Numbered from the stretch's first letter, positions 16,242-26,917 are shown. The stretch is 33,559 bases of DNA from Magnetospirillum fulvum MGU-K5 (GCF_000442515.1 NZ_AQPH01000038.1:1-33559); one strand, 5' to 3'. Numbers and translations: made by a program. The notes: generated by a model from the letters alone, not told the origin.

Positions 16242-18953
16242 TCAGGAATTTAGGGGGGAATGACGGGCGGTCTCGGTCACTGTCTGGGCCAGCAGTTCCA
16301 ACGGACCGGAGGTATCGACGCTGTCGTGGGCGGCCCGCTCCAGCCGCCCCGAGGCATCGGCAAGGCGGAGATATCCCAGATTGGCCGCCGCTCCCTTGAG
16401 GGAGTGGCTGGCGGCGACGATGGCCGGGCGGTCGCCCACCGCCGCCGCCTGATTGATGTCGTGTAGCCGGGCATGGAGGCCCGAGCAGAACGAGGCGAGC
16501 AGGGCCGTGAACGATTCCGCTCCCAACGCCTCGGTCAGGTCGGCCTGGGCGTCGGCGTCGATCAGCGGCAGCACGCTGACCCCCCGATCCGAGTGGGGGC
16601 GGGGGTCGAAGGACGGTGACGACAGCGGCGGGTGTTCGTGCTCTCCCGCCAGTCGGGCCATCCAGCGTTCCAGGCACTGGGTCAACCGTCGCCGGTCGAT
16701 CGGCTTGGAAATGTAATCGTCCATCCCTTGGGCCAGGCAGAGATCGCGGTCCCCGTTCATCGCGTTGGCGGTCATCGCGATGATGATGACCTCCGATTTC
16801 GGCGGGCCCAGCGCCCGGATCGCCCGGGTGGCGTCCAGACCGTCGGTGCGGGGCATCTGCATGTCCATCAGAATCAGATCGTATTCGCCCCGCCGGACCC
16901 GCTCGACCGCCTCGGCCCCGTCGTCGGCGACGTCGGCGCGGTGGCCCAGCTTGGCCAGCAAACCGACCGCGACCTGCTGGTTGATCGCATTGTCCTCGGC
17001 CACCAGCACCTTCAGCGACATCAGCGGCGGCGAGGTGGGTTCGGAGGCGCTGATCGGCAGTGGTCCGCCCCGTCCCCGCCCCAGCAGGGTCATCAGGCTG
17101 TCGAGCAACGCGCTTTGGCGGATCGGCTTCAGCAGAATCTGATCGAGTGACAGCAGCGCCGATTTGTCGTGCAGCGAGCCGAGGTCGGCCGACGAGGCCA
17201 GCACGATCGGCAACGCATTCGTGGTCGGGTCGGCCCGCAGCACCGCCGCCAGATCCAGCCCGGTCATCCCCGGCATCTGGTGGTCGAGAATGACGGTCTG
17301 GAACGGCATGCCGCGTGCCGCCGCGGCGCGAATGTCGGTCAGGCCGGCGGTGGCGCTGTCGGCCAGTCCCACCGTGGCTCCCCAGGCCCGCAATTGGTGG
17401 CTGAAGATTTCCCGGTTGGTCAGATTGTCATCGACCACCAGGATGCGGGCATCGCGCAACGGATTGTCCGGCGCGTCTTCGGATGGCGGGTCGAGAGTGC
17501 GTTCCAGCGGGACCGAGAACCAGAAGGTGCTCCCGACATCTTCGGCACTGTCAAAACCGATTTGTCCGCCCATCAAGCCCAGCAGGCGGTGGCAGATCGC
17601 CAGCCCCAGCCCGCTGCCGCCGTACCGCCGCGCCGTCGAGGCGTCGGCCTGCGAGAACATCCCGAACAGACGGTCACGGGCGACGGCGGGGATGCCGATC
17701 CCGGTATCTTGGACCTCGACGCGCAAGATCGCGCGGTCCGGTCCGGTGTCTTTCAGCGAGACGAGGATCGACACGGTTCCCCGTTCGGTGAATTTGACCG
17801 CGTTCCCGGCCAGATTGAGCAGAATCTGGCGCAGCCGCCCGGTGTCGCCCCGGAACACCCCGCGCGTCTCGGCCGGGACCAGATAGCTAAGTTCGATGTC
17901 CCGGCCACGGATGCGGGGGGACAGGATGTCGATCACGCCTTCGATCAGGGGGCGGATTTCGAACGTGCTCAGTTCAAGTTCCAGCCGCCCGGCTTCCATC
18001 TTCGAGAAGTCGAGGATGTCGTTGATGATGTGCAGCAGCGCCTCGGCCGACGCGCGCACGGTGTTGGCGAAATGCTGTTGTTCCAGCGTCAGGCTGGTGT
18101 CGAGCAGCAGGCTGGTCATCCCGATGATGCCATTCATCGGAGTGCGGATCTCGTGGCTCATCGTCGCCAGAAATTCCGATTTGGCGCGGTTGGCGGCCTC
18201 GGCCCGTTCGACCGCGACCGCCATCGCCTTTTCCATCTGCTTGCGTGGGGTGATGTCGGTGCGGATGGCGATGAACTGGAGGGGATGGCCGGATTCGTCC
18301 AGGATCGGGACGATCGTCGCCGCCACCCAGCACAGCGCCCCGCTTTTCGATCTGTTGCAGATTTCGCCGTGCCAGACCTGTCCCGATGTAATCGTCCGCC
18401 ACAGGTCGGCATAGAAGTCCGGGGGGTGAAGGCCTGATTTGACGATCCGGTGGTTCTGCCCGACCAATTCGTCTGGAGAATAGCCGGTGATCTCGCAGAA
18501 TTTATCGTTGGCATAAAGGATGGTGCCGCGCGAATCCGTGATGCTGACGATCGCGTGCTGGTCCAGGGCGAATTTTTGCTGCCTTAATTCGCGTTGAACC
18601 GCCGAGCGTTCGCGGACCAGACGGGCGATCAGTGCGCTCATTTCCTCGAGGCCCAGATCTTCGCCGTCGAGGCGAGGGTGTCCCAGCGATTCGAGAATCT
18701 CTCCGGCGCTTTGACGCAGTTCGGCGACGACCCGTTGCCGGGCGGCAGAGTCCGCGTCGATATTGGTACTGGTACGGCAATATTGCTCGTCGGTGCTTGC
18801 CAGCAGACGGTCGAGGCCGTCCAGCAGGGTCGCCGCCGCCGGGGGAAGGGTGGTGGGGTCGATCGCCCGCGCCGCCGTCAGAAGGGCCTGGGCTTCCGCC
18901 TCGGTCCCGACCTGAAACGCGGTCTGCATCTGTTTCAGCAGAGTGGGGTGCAT
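16242..18953 (-). CDS. Cytoplasmic PAS hybrid histidine kinase with two REC domains and HPt
   Basis: A 903-residue kinase without membrane helices. An N-terminal helical region (1-125) leads to a PAS domain (about 128-238: [34 protein letters not shown], and the PAC-like end RTDITPRKQ). HisKA contains [15 protein letters not shown] with His267. HATPase_c has [13 protein letters not shown] and [22 protein letters not shown]1 has [19 protein letters not shown] and LKPI. REC2 has [19 protein letters not shown] and SKPI. The HPt domain has [12 protein letters not shown] with His850. This full His-Asp-His-Asp layout resembles BarA/TorS-type phosphorelays. ATG at 18953 (GGGGA just upstream) is preferred to TTG at 18983. 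The REC-HD-GYP gene 10 bases downstream is the natural target of the HPt domain. Confidence 0.94.
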   Translation of the reverse strand: MHPTLLKQMQTAFQVGTEAEAQALLTAARAIDPTTLPPAAATLLDGLDRLLASTDEQYCRTSTNIDADSAARQRVVAELRQSAGEILESLGHPRLDGEDLGLEEMSALIARLVRERSAVQRELRQQKFALDQHAIVSITDSRGTILYANDKFCEITGYSPDELVGQNHRIVKSGLHPPDFYADLWRTITSGQVWHGEICNRSKSGALCWVAATIVPILDESGHPLQFIAIRTDITPRKQMEKAMAVAVERAEAANRAKSEFLATMSHEIRTPMNGIIGMTSLLLDTSLTLEQQHFANTVRASAEALLHIINDILDFSKMEAGRLELELSTFEIRPLIEGVIDILSPRIRGRDIELSYLVPAETRGVFRGDTGRLRQILLNLAGNAVKFTERGTVSILVSLKDTGPDRAILRVEVQDTGIGIPAVARDRLFGMFSQADASTARRYGGSGLGLAICHRLLGLMGGQIGFDSAEDVGSTFWFSVPLERTLDPPSEDAPDNPLRDARILVVDDNLTNREIFSHQLRAWGATVGLADSATAGLTDIRAAAARGMPFQTVILDHQMPGMTGLDLAAVLRADPTTNALPIVLASSADLGSLHDKSALLSLDQILLKPIRQSALLDSLMTLLGRGRGGPLPISASEPTSPPLMSLKVLVAEDNAINQQVAVGLLAKLGHRADVADDGAEAVERVRRGEYDLILMDMQMPRTDGLDATRAIRALGPPKSEVIIIAMTANAMNGDRDLCLAQGMDDYISKPIDRRRLTQCLERWMARLAGEHEHPPLSSPSFDPRPHSDRGVSVLPLIDADAQADLTEALGAESFTALLASFCSGLHARLHDINQAAAVGDRPAIVAASHSLKGAAANLGYLRLADASGRLERAAHDSVDTSGPLELLAQTVTETARHSPLNS

Positions 18954-19123
18954 GTCATCCCCATGGCGTCGTCTTCCCTCCAAGCGTCGGGACCGATCGG
19001 GACAGGATAAAACCCGTCTTATGGTTAAACCAAGAAAATCGCGTTGATCACTTCACTCCTGGCGCGAGTCTGGAGCGATGGGCTGCCCTGGGGCGGGGAT
19101 GCTCCCGATCCGCAAGGGAAGGA

Positions 19124-20800
19124 TTACACGCGTTGAATCGAGCTCAGAAATCCTTCGACGGCGTTGCGCAGCGTGGTTGCCACCTGGGTCAGGCGTTCGG
19201 ACGATTGGCGGACCTGGGTGGCCCCGGTGCCGTTGCGGCTGGCGGCATCCTGAATCCCGTTGATGTTGGCCGACACTTCGCCGGTGCCCACGGCGGCCTG
19301 TTCGATATTGCGGGCGATTTCGTGGGTCGCGGCGTTCTGTTCCTCGACGGCGGCGGCAATCTGGCTGGCGACATGTTCCATGCCGCGAATGCTGGCGATG
19401 ACGTCATCGAGCGCGCTGACGACGTCGTTGGTCTGGGCCTGGACGGCTTCGACCTGACGGGTGATGTCCTCGGTGGCGCGGCCGGTCTGGTTGGCCAGCG
19501 TTTTGACCTCGCCCGCGACGACGGCAAAGCCTTTGCCCGCTTCACCCGCCCGTGCCGCCTCGATCGTCGCGTTCAGGGCCAGCAGATTGGTTTGCGAGGC
19601 GATATCGGTAATCAGTCCAACCACGGCCGAGATATCGGCAGCGGCTTTCGACAGCACCCGAACCGACCCGGCGGCGCGGTCGGCGGCCTGGACCGCCTGG
19701 GCCGAGGATTCAATCGAATGGGTGACCTGGCGCGAGATTTCCGAGATCGAGGAGGACAATTCCTCGACCGCGGCGGCAACGGTATCGACATTGACGGCGG
19801 CTTCGTTGGCGGCGGCGGCGACGGTGGCCGCGCGCGATCCGGTGTCCTGAGCATCGCGTTCCAGCGCGGTGGAGGTCTGGCCTAATTCACCCGAGGCGTT
19901 GGAGACGTTCTGAAGCGTCGCTTTGGCGGTGCGGTCGAATTCGGCGACCAGATCGCCCATCATGGCGGCGCGGCGGATCTTCGCTTCGCTGTCGCGGGCG
20001 GCTTGCTCTTCAAGGGCGCGGTTGGCCCGCAACTGGTCGCGCAGGGTCACCAGCGCCGTCGCGACCTCGCCCAATTCGTCCTTGCGCTCGGTTCCGTCAA
20101 TCGCGATGTCGAGATCGCCCTTGGCCAGGGAATGAACTTCAGCGACGCAGATGCCCAGGGGCCGTGCCACTCCTTTTTGCGCAATCAGCGCGGACAAGCC
20201 GACCCCGATGGCCAAGACGATGGCCGAGGTGATCACCAGCAAGATCGTGCTTTGGCGGGCCATTTCGTCGGCGTCTTTCGCCGTTTGGGCCTGGCGGGTT
20301 TCCTGTTGTTTGAAAAAGACGCGGACCGCTTCGCGCGTGGCGGAGGCGTCCTTGGCCGCGGCCTGGGCCAGCAGGGCAAGATTGGGATCGCCCTGGCGGG
20401 CGGCGGCGAGAACCGCAGCGGCGGAGCGTTCGAAGGCGTCCGCTTTGACGGAGATGGCGTCGATCAGAGACCGGCTTTCAGGATCGGGGTTCGCCTCGCG
20501 AATTTGCACCATGCGCTGACGGAACAGGGATTGTTCGGTACTCAGCGCCGCCTCGGATTCCTTCAGCGCGGCGGGGGTTGGGGCGAGTGCTGCCATCGCC
20601 TGGATCGCATTCATCGCCTGAACGTTGGTGTTGAGGCGCGCCGCCAGCAGGGTGGATTGCCCGCTGTGGTCGATCAGATCCATTTCATCGCCAAGGTTCT
20701 GGAGCGACAGGATCGAGAACGCCGACACCCCGGCGATCGCGAGGCCAAGGACGCCGACAATCGAAAGAATCTTGTGGAAGACCCGGAAATTTTCCAGCAT
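19124..20800 (-). CDS. Methyl-accepting chemotaxis protein with 4-helix-bundle-like sensor
   Basis: A 558-residue chemoreceptor. Membrane helices lie at about residues 10-30 and 187-208, and the periplasmic part between them is all helical, like a four-helix-bundle MCP ligand domain. HAMP (about 210-265) and the MCP signalling domain follow, with tip [20 protein letters not shown] and the flanking [23 protein letters not shown]. There is no CheR-tether pentapeptide. The ligand is unknown. A sigma-70-like promoter sits at 20939-20967, between it and the small HTH gene upstream on the same strand, so the two may be transcribed separately. Confidence 0.93.
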   Translation of the reverse strand: MLENFRVFHKILSIVGVLGLAIAGVSAFSILSLQNLGDEMDLIDHSGQSTLLAARLNTNVQAMNAIQAMAALAPTPAALKESEAALSTEQSLFRQRMVQIREANPDPESRSLIDAISVKADAFERSAAAVLAAARQGDPNLALLAQAAAKDASATREAVRVFFKQQETRQAQTAKDADEMARQSTILLVITSAIVLAIGVGLSALIAQKGVARPLGICVAEVHSLAKGDLDIAIDGTERKDELGEVATALVTLRDQLRANRALEEQAARDSEAKIRRAAMMGDLVAEFDRTAKATLQNVSNASGELGQTSTALERDAQDTGSRAATVAAAANEAAVNVDTVAAAVEELSSSISEISRQVTHSIESSAQAVQAADRAAGSVRVLSKAAADISAVVGLITDIASQTNLLALNATIEAARAGEAGKGFAVVAGEVKTLANQTGRATEDITRQVEAVQAQTNDVVSALDDVIASIRGMEHVASQIAAAVEEQNAATHEIARNIEQAAVGTGEVSANINGIQDAASRNGTGATQVRQSSERLTQVATTLRNAVEGFLSSIQRV

Positions 20801-20938
20801 GTGACTTCTCCCGAAAGAGGAACCGTGTGACCGCTTCCTGTTCGGCTCCCCATGAATCCGGCCGCAGCCCGGAGGGAGAGCGCTTCACCTAGGAGTCGCT
20901 TTCGCAGAGCGTGCCTTGCCCTTTGGACGATGCCTAAA

Positions 20939-20967
20939 GATATAGTTAGACGCGCCTTTCAGTGCAA
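20939..20967 (-). promoter_or_regulatory. Candidate sigma-70 promoter of the second chemoreceptor
   Basis: On the minus strand TTGCAC (20967-20962), 17 bases, TATATC (20944-20939). It is placed between the HTH gene stop and the chemoreceptor, about 140 bases before the chemoreceptor ATG. Confidence 0.5.
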
Positions 20968-20983
20968 GTGTGCTGGCGCTTTG

Positions 20984-21163
20984 TCAGCGAACCGTTTCCT
21001 TGATCCGGGCGACGGCATCGCGATCGTAGAAGCTGCAAACGCCTCGTTTCGCGGCAGGAAGGAGGCCAAGGTCCTTGATGGCCTTTTTTACCTTCGCGTC
21101 GGAAACACCTAGCTCTTTGGCAATATTGCCGGCGCTGATCAGGTCGGGATTGGGATCGGTCAT
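20984..21163 (-). CDS. 59-residue helix-turn-helix protein
   Basis: A small gene read directly from the minus strand: ATG at 21163, stop TGA at 20986-20984. The protein begins MTDPNPDLISAGNIAKELGV and continues with SDAKVKKAIKDLGL, AKRGVCSFYDRDAV and ARIKETVR. The first half is a MerR/excisionase-like helix-turn-helix (LISAGNIAKELGVSDAKVKKAI) and the second half a short wing with one Cys. The codon use matches its neighbours. AGGGG lies about 11 bases upstream of the ATG, and TATGAT about 35-40 bases upstream could be a -10. The role is unknown: a small DNA-binding protein, perhaps regulating the chemoreceptor downstream on the same strand. Confidence 0.8.
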   Translation of the reverse strand: MTDPNPDLISAGNIAKELGVSDAKVKKAIKDLGLLPAAKRGVCSFYDRDAVARIKETVR

Positions 21164-21458
21164 TACGGTTTTTCCCCTAATACCAATGGTAGTTCTATCA
21201 TAGCGGGCTGTCGGTCGAGCGCACCCATATTTTGGAGTCGGACCGAGTTAAAATGCCTGCAATTTGTTTATAATAGTTGGATTATTTCCGTATTCGCGAT
21301 CAAGTTTGTATCCGTAGAAACTACGCGGATAATCTCTCCCTGGTCCGCAGAGGGTTTTGCCTCGGTTCTTGACTCTAATTAGGCAATATACCGATATGTC
21401 GATAATTGATCGATCACCCGGAAGCCTGCTCCGAGAGTGACGGAGAGGGGATGAAATT
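21164..21458. other. A+T-rich 295-bp promoter region between HTH gene and third chemoreceptor
   Basis: No gene is seen. The segment is clearly A+T-richer than the flanks. It holds a hairpin at 21310-21330 (ATCCG-TAG-AAA-CTA-CGCGGAT, one bulge) and a possible promoter TTGACT-N18-GATATG at 21369-21398, about 60 bases before the chemoreceptor ATG. Confidence 0.5.
21369..21398 (+). promoter_or_regulatory. Possible sigma-70 promoter of the third chemoreceptor
   Basis: TTGACT at 21369-21374, an 18-base spacer and GATATG at 21393-21398. The -35 is good and the -10 weak. Confidence 0.4.
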
Positions 21459-23129
21459 ATGGGTATTGGTGCACGCCTGACGCTGATCGTGATTGCCTCG
21501 GTCGCCGGAATGGTTGTTATCGCCGCGTTGGGGCTGGTCAGCGCCCGCGACAGCATGATGGAAGAGCGCCGGATCAAGACCCGCGAAGTGGTCGAACTGG
21601 CCGTCAGCGTCGCCGCCGCCGCCGAGGCTCGGGTCCGCAGCGGCGAACTGAGCGTCGAAGCGGCCCAGACCCTGGCGTTGGACCGGATTCGCGAGATGCG
21701 CTATGCCGGTGACAATTACTTCTGGATCAACGATCTCGACGGCATTCTGCTGATGCACCCGCATCGGGCCAAGGCGATCGGGACCTCGGTGCTGGGGCTG
21801 AAGGACGCAGCGGGGCAGTTGATGTATGTCACGTTTGTCGAAACGGCTCGCCGGAACGGTGCCGGTTTCGTCGAATATGTCGGCCGTCGCCCCGGCACCG
21901 ACATCAACGCCGCCAAGCTGTCTTACCTTCAGACCTTCAAGCCGTGGGGCTGGGTGATCGGCACCGGCATTTACGTCGATGATGTCGAGGCGGAGTTCCG
22001 CGCCCGCTCGCTGGCGGCCGGCGGGTTGGTCGGCGGGGTGCTGCTGTTGATCGCGCTGGGAGCGGCGTTGGTCGCTCGCGGGATCATCCGCCCCCTGCGC
22101 CACTTGGCCAGCGGGATGGAGCGTGTCGCCGCCGGAGATCACGCGATTGTGATCGGTTATGAGCAGGATCGCAGCGAGATCGGCCATCTCGCCCGCGCCC
22201 TTGCGTCTTTCCGCGATTCTCTGGTTGAGATGACCCGGCTGCGGGCCGAGAACGACCGCGCCGCCCACGATGCCCAATCCGCCCGCCGCGCGGCGGTCCT
22301 GGGCATTGCCGACGATCTGGAATCCGCCGTCGGTGCGGTGATCGGGCGGCTGTCGCAGCAAGCGGGCGAGATGGAGAGCACCGCCGAAGCGCTGGCCGTC
22401 ACCGCCCAGAAAAGCGCCCGGCGTGCGGCCGAGGTTGCCGGGGCGGCAGGCGAGGCATCGGTATCGGTGGGGGCGGTGGCGGCCTCGGCCGAGCAATTAT
22501 CGTCCTCGATCAGCGAGATCGGCCGTCAGGTAACCCGGTCGACCGATGTCTCGGGTCAGGCGGTTGCCGAAGCCCGTACCAGCAGCGATTTGGTGGGCGG
22601 TCTGTCCAGTTCGGTCGATCGGATCGGTGCGGTGGTCAGCCTGATTAACGATATCGCGGCCCAGACCAATCTGTTGGCGCTGAACGCGACGATCGAGGCG
22701 GCTCGCGCGGGCGAGGCGGGCAAGGGCTTTGCCGTCGTCGCGGGCGAGGTCAAACAGCTCGCAACCCAGACCGCCCGGGCCACCGAAGAGATTTCCGGTC
22801 AGATTTCGACGATCCAGGCCGAGGCCAAGCACGCCGCCGCCTCGATCCAGACGATCCTGGCGACGATTGATTCGGTCAACGACATCGCGACGGCGATTGC
22901 CGCTGCGATCGAGGAGCAAGGTGCCGCCGCCGCCGAGATTGCCCGCGCGGTTCAGTCCGCCTCGCGCAGCACCGAATCGGTTTCGGCCAACATTGTCGCC
23001 TTGCGTCACGACGCCGACGAAACCGACCAGTCCGCCGCTGCGTTGCGGGGTGGGGCGGGGCGTGTCACCGCCGAGGCGGCGGGACTGCACGAGGCGGTCG
23101 GGCACTTGCTGGCCCGCGTCCGGCTCTAA
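21459..23129 (+). CDS. Methyl-accepting chemotaxis protein with single Cache sensor
   Basis: A 556-residue chemoreceptor. The first membrane helix (about 7-28) and second (about 185-208) enclose a single-Cache (sCache_2-like) periplasmic domain, recognisable from [28 protein letters not shown] and the closing [17 protein letters not shown]. Such domains often bind small carboxylates or amines; the ligand here is not known. HAMP follows ([17 protein letters not shown]), then the MCP signalling domain with [20 protein letters not shown]. The ATG at 21459 has GGAGAGGGG upstream. It ends at a strong convergent hairpin. There is no C-terminal pentapeptide. Confidence 0.94.
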   Translation: MGIGARLTLIVIASVAGMVVIAALGLVSARDSMMEERRIKTREVVELAVSVAAAAEARVRSGELSVEAAQTLALDRIREMRYAGDNYFWINDLDGILLMHPHRAKAIGTSVLGLKDAAGQLMYVTFVETARRNGAGFVEYVGRRPGTDINAAKLSYLQTFKPWGWVIGTGIYVDDVEAEFRARSLAAGGLVGGVLLLIALGAALVARGIIRPLRHLASGMERVAAGDHAIVIGYEQDRSEIGHLARALASFRDSLVEMTRLRAENDRAAHDAQSARRAAVLGIADDLESAVGAVIGRLSQQAGEMESTAEALAVTAQKSARRAAEVAGAAGEASVSVGAVAASAEQLSSSISEIGRQVTRSTDVSGQAVAEARTSSDLVGGLSSSVDRIGAVVSLINDIAAQTNLLALNATIEAARAGEAGKGFAVVAGEVKQLATQTARATEEISGQISTIQAEAKHAAASIQTILATIDSVNDIATAIAAAIEEQGAAAAEIARAVQSASRSTESVSANIVALRHDADETDQSAAALRGGAGRVTAEAAGLHEAVGHLLARVRL

Positions 23130-23138
23130 ACCACGGAT

Positions 23139-23173
23139 CAGGAGCCTTGGCCCCGACGAGGCCAAGGCTCCTG
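23139..23173. terminator. Hairpin between convergent chemoreceptor and GH3 genes
   Basis: A perfect 14-bp stem (23139-23152 with 23160-23173, CAGGAGCCTTGGCC and its complement) with a 7-base loop, centred between two convergent stop codons. It lacks a T-run on either strand but is well placed as a shared terminator. Confidence 0.75.
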
Positions 23174-23195
23174 TGGAAACTGCCTGCGAATATTT

Positions 23196-25463
23196 CTATT
23201 TGTTCCAGAAAACCTCGGCTTTATTCAGGTCGTTCGAGTTGGTGCCGATGCCAATAACGAACTTACCCGCCTCCCAGACAGGCCGTAGCCGCGAATCGCA
23301 GAATTCAAGGTCCCTGGTTGTAATGCGGAAAGACACGGTTTTTGTCTCGCTCGCCCGCAGCCAGATTTTCTGAAACCCCTTCAGCATCCGGACCGGGCGC
23401 ACAACGCTCGCCACGGGGTCGGTCAGGTACATCTGCACGACCTCCGCGCCGTCATGGCCTCCGGTATTGGTCACGGTGATCGAGACGGTCAAAACATCGT
23501 CGTCGCCCGTCAGGACCGTTTTGTCGGCTTCGACCGGGCCATAGGCAAAGCTGGTGTAGCTGAGGCCGAAGCCGAACGGGAACAACGGTTCGGAGGAGCC
23601 GTCCAGGTAACAGCGGGTGGTGTATTTACCGGGGTCTTTGTCGGGATTGCCGGGGCGGCCGGTGTTCGCGTGATAATAGGACAGCGGCACCTGCCCGACG
23701 TGACTGGGCCAAGTCGTCGAAAGCTTGCCGCTCGGATTGCGTTCGCCGAACAGAATATCGGCGATGGCGTTTCCGGCTTCCATGCCGCCGAACCACGAAA
23801 CCAGAATGGCGGGGATGTGGTCCTTTTCCCAGGGAAGCGTCAAGGGCCGCCCGTTCATGGTGACCAACACGATCGGTTTTCCGGTCTTGGCCAGGGCCTT
23901 CAGCAAGCTGCGCTGAGTGTCGGGAATCCCGATATCCAGCCGCGAGGCCGATTCTCCCGACATTTCCGCCGCCTCGCCCAGCACGGCAACCACGACGTCG
24001 GACGCGTTTGCGGCGAGGATGGCCTCGGCGATCATCTCTTCAGGGTCGCGCGGATCGAGATCGACCTTGGGACCGGCGAAGTTGAGCAGGTCGACCATGC
24101 GACGGTCTTCGACGATATTGGCGCCCTTGGCGTATACCGTCTTAACTCCGGCGACGTTACGGATGCCGTCCAGAACCGAGACGGCAGTGTGGCTATCACC
24201 CTGGAAGCTCCAGGGGCCCAGGACGTTTTTCTGATCGTCCGCCAGCGGGCCAATGACGGCGACGGTGATCCCCGATTTCGGCAGCGGCAACAGGGCATTT
24301 TCGTTCTTGAGCAGGACACAGCAATCCCCGGCGACCTCGCGGGCGGTGCGGCGGTAGTCCGGGGCCAGAATGCTGTGCACCGCCTTCTTTTCGTCGAACC
24401 GGGCGAACGGGGCGTCGAAGAGGCCCAGCGCGTACTTTGCCTTCAGAACGGCTCGACAGGCGGACTCGATCTGCGACAGACCAATCCGGCCCGCCGCGAG
24501 CGCCTTCTCCAGCCTTGTGGCGAAGCCATGCCCCATCATGTCCATCTGCACTCCGGCCCGGAGCGCTCGTTCGGACAGGGTTTGCAACGGGTCGGCTTCG
24601 TCGATCTGTCCCTCTTCGTCGCCGATGCCGTGGGCGATCATTTCGGGAATGCCATTGAAATCGGAAACCTTGAGCACTCCGCTCAAGACCTGTTCCAGGC
24701 GTTCGCGGTCGGCATGGGACGGCACGCCGTTCAGCGCCGAGAAGGACATCATCGCCGATCCCGTTCCGGCCTCTACGGCTGCGAGGAAGGGCGGCAGGTA
24801 GATGTCCAGGAACCGGGTGTAGCTCATATCCGCGTTGTTGTAGTCCCGTCCGCCTTCTGCCGCGCCGTAACCGGCGAAATGCTTGACGCAGGCCATCACG
24901 CTGTCGGGACTGGACAGATCCTCGCCCTGAAGTCCCCGGATCATGGCGCGGGCGATTTCCGATCCCAAATGCGGATCTTCGCCCGACCCTTCGGCGATCC
25001 GGCCCCAGCGCGGGTCGCGCCCAATATCGACCATCGGCGAGAAAACCCAGTTGATGCCGCTGGCCGAGGCTTCGCGGGCGGCGATGCGCGCCGTGGTCTC
25101 GACATGGTCCATATCCCATGAACAGGACAGGCCCAGCGGAATCGGAAAGACCGTTTGGTGGCCGTGAATGACGTCGAAGGCGAGCAGGAGAGGGATGCCC
25201 AGCCGAGATTCGTGGACGGCGATCTCCTGGATCGCGCGCAACGGGGCCGGGCCGTTGATCCCGAAGGTGCAATCGATGAGGCCGCCGAGCAATCCACCGA
25301 CCTCACCCTTGCGGATTTCGTCGGCCCGGCCCTGGTCGATGGGAATATTCGACGTCAACAGATTGAGCTGACCGATCTTTTCCTTAAGCGACATTTTTGA
25401 CATGAGTTCGTCGATGAAGGTCGTCATCGACGCGCTGTCCTGAACCGCATGTCTGTCTTTCAT
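23196..25463 (-). CDS. GH3 beta-glucosidase (BglX-like), no signal peptide
   Basis: A 755-residue glycoside hydrolase family 3 enzyme that removes terminal beta-D-glucosyl (or related) residues by a retaining mechanism. The (beta/alpha)8 domain has the substrate-binding RDPRWGR (150-155), KHF (194-196) and the nucleophile Asp268 in VSDFNG. The second domain carries the likely acid/base Glu504 in EMSGESASR, and a fibronectin-III-like domain closes the protein (from about 650). E. coli BglX is periplasmic, but this protein starts MKDRHAVQDSASM with no signal peptide, so it should be cytoplasmic. The WGF(K/D)G motif normally just before the nucleophile is missing. It is the second gene of an operon with a GH30 enzyme 50 bases upstream. 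Exact substrate unknown. Confidence 0.92.
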   Translation of the reverse strand: MKDRHAVQDSASMTTFIDELMSKMSLKEKIGQLNLLTSNIPIDQGRADEIRKGEVGGLLGGLIDCTFGINGPAPLRAIQEIAVHESRLGIPLLLAFDVIHGHQTVFPIPLGLSCSWDMDHVETTARIAAREASASGINWVFSPMVDIGRDPRWGRIAEGSGEDPHLGSEIARAMIRGLQGEDLSSPDSVMACVKHFAGYGAAEGGRDYNNADMSYTRFLDIYLPPFLAAVEAGTGSAMMSFSALNGVPSHADRERLEQVLSGVLKVSDFNGIPEMIAHGIGDEEGQIDEADPLQTLSERALRAGVQMDMMGHGFATRLEKALAAGRIGLSQIESACRAVLKAKYALGLFDAPFARFDEKKAVHSILAPDYRRTAREVAGDCCVLLKNENALLPLPKSGITVAVIGPLADDQKNVLGPWSFQGDSHTAVSVLDGIRNVAGVKTVYAKGANIVEDRRMVDLLNFAGPKVDLDPRDPEEMIAEAILAANASDVVVAVLGEAAEMSGESASRLDIGIPDTQRSLLKALAKTGKPIVLVTMNGRPLTLPWEKDHIPAILVSWFGGMEAGNAIADILFGERNPSGKLSTTWPSHVGQVPLSYYHANTGRPGNPDKDPGKYTTRCYLDGSSEPLFPFGFGLSYTSFAYGPVEADKTVLTGDDDVLTVSITVTNTGGHDGAEVVQMYLTDPVASVVRPVRMLKGFQKIWLRASETKTVSFRITTRDLEFCDSRLRPVWEAGKFVIGIGTNSNDLNKAEVFWNK
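24669..24687. repeat. Perfect 7-bp inverted repeat inside the GH3 gene
   Basis: CTTGAGC-ACTCC-GCTCAAG, located where the protein lacks the usual WGF(K/D)G segment before the catalytic VSD. Confidence 0.7.
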
Positions 25464-25513
25464 CGCTTGCGCCTTTAAAACGTAGGAGTGACGGTTCTAT
25501 CTCGATCTTCATG

Positions 25514-26917
25514 TCATGACGCGAGGCCGGGGGGTAACTCCCAGACACATGTGACCAGCGATTTGGCCGGGAGATCGACCGGATACGGCGCGGAGCCGTG
25601 CCCGGCATCGGACAGAGTAAGACGGCGGGGGGTATCGTCGGTATTGACGGCAATGACCACGATTTGCCCATCCGGAGTCAGAAAGGCCGCGTTGGGAAGG
25701 ATCGCGTTCTGATCCGATTCGACCCGCCGCGATCCCGGTGGGATGAACTTGGCGGTGTGGGCGATCAGGTAATAGGCGACGTTGCGCGTCACGGTCTGAC
25801 CGTCGAGCGTCAAGGCGCCCAGGCAATTCTTCTCGCCGCCCGGCGTGTGCGGATTACATGTCGGATCGGACGCCAGATTCCACTCCAGAACGATTTCGGC
25901 CCAGTTGCGCAAGGCCCCGACCAGCACCCGCTCGCTATGCCACATCAACGCTCCCTCGAACGAATCATGGACGCTGACCCATTGTTCGGTGAAGAGGCAG
26001 CTTTTGTCGGGATGGCGGTCGTGGATTTGTGTCATGGCGGAGATATCTCCACCATACAGATGGAAGGCCGCCCCACGTGTGTAGCGGTTGGCGGACGGAT
26101 CAGCGAGAACCGCCAGTGGATAATCCGGCCGGTCGCAATTGTGATCGTGACAATAAATCTCGGTCTCTAACCCGGCTTGGCGCAGCGCGGGCCCCAGGAA
26201 TTGGCCGATGAACTCCGCCATCTGTTCCGCGCCCATCACCATGCTGGGATCGTTTTTTTCATTGCCCGGTTCGTTCTGCACGGTGATCGCCCGGATATTG
26301 ATGCCCTGCTCACGCATGGCGGCAAGGTATCGAACGAAATAGCGCGCATAGACATCGTGACATTCGGGCTTCAGTTCGCCACCGATGAAGCGTCCGTTGG
26401 TCTTCATCCATGCCGGTGCCGACCAGGGCGAGGCCATGATGAACAGGTCGGGATTGATCTTTACGATGTCCTGAAGGACGGGGACTAAATCGGGGTCACC
26501 GGCGAACAGGTCGAATTGTTCCAGGTTGGGATCGCGAGAGCCCTCCGGAAGATCATCATAGGAAAAGGCGCAAGGGCTGAGGTCAGAAGCGCCCATCGTC
26601 AGACGCAGGCAGCTTATTCCGATCCCTTCGGGCGAAAAGAGTTCCCGCAGCAAAGTCATCCTGAGGGCCGGTTCAAGGCGCGAAATCAAAAGGGCGCTGC
26701 CGCCAGTCAGGGAAAAGCCAAAGCCTCGCACCGGCTGATAGGCCTTGCCGGTATCAATCTTGATCGGGGTTGTCGGAAGGCTGGCGCTTCCGGGAACCGG
26801 GCCGCTTTGTTCGGACAGAAGAAATCGTCTGTCGCCGGAGGTGATCCAGGTGGTTAGCCGTTGGTCGGATCGCTGGATTTTAGCGGTGGACGATTTTTCG
26901 ATCGGCACTGTGATCAA
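25514..26917 (-). CDS. GH30 family glycoside hydrolase, no signal peptide
   Basis: A 467-residue protein of glycoside hydrolase family 30 (glucosylceramidase / beta-1,6-glucanase clan A). The fold is marked by QPVRGFGFSLTGGSA (60-75), SPWSAPAWMK (163-172), the acid/base Glu216 in ITVQNEP and the nucleophile Glu311 in FTEQW. The C-terminal beta-sandwich begins after the TIM barrel (about 400 on). Family members are mostly secreted, yet no signal peptide is visible. Paired with the GH3 gene 50 bases downstream, it would turn a beta-glucoside or short beta-1,6-glucan into glucose inside the cell; no transporter is adjacent. The start is uncertain: TTG at 26917 is used, and GTG at 26908 with GAGG 11 bases upstream is equally possible. 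Confidence 0.88.
   Translation of the reverse strand: MITVPIEKSSTAKIQRSDQRLTTWITSGDRRFLLSEQSGPVPGSASLPTTPIKIDTGKAYQPVRGFGFSLTGGSALLISRLEPALRMTLLRELFSPEGIGISCLRLTMGASDLSPCAFSYDDLPEGSRDPNLEQFDLFAGDPDLVPVLQDIVKINPDLFIMASPWSAPAWMKTNGRFIGGELKPECHDVYARYFVRYLAAMREQGINIRAITVQNEPGNEKNDPSMVMGAEQMAEFIGQFLGPALRQAGLETEIYCHDHNCDRPDYPLAVLADPSANRYTRGAAFHLYGGDISAMTQIHDRHPDKSCLFTEQWVSVHDSFEGALMWHSERVLVGALRNWAEIVLEWNLASDPTCNPHTPGGEKNCLGALTLDGQTVTRNVAYYLIAHTAKFIPPGSRRVESDQNAILPNAAFLTPDGQIVVIAVNTDDTPRRLTLSDAGHGSAPYPVDLPAKSLVTCVWELPPGLAS

Noticed and set aside
21333-21358. Terminator-like CCCTG...CAGAGGG followed by TTTT
   Set aside because: Only a short, bulged stem, and no + strand gene ends upstream; too weak to call.
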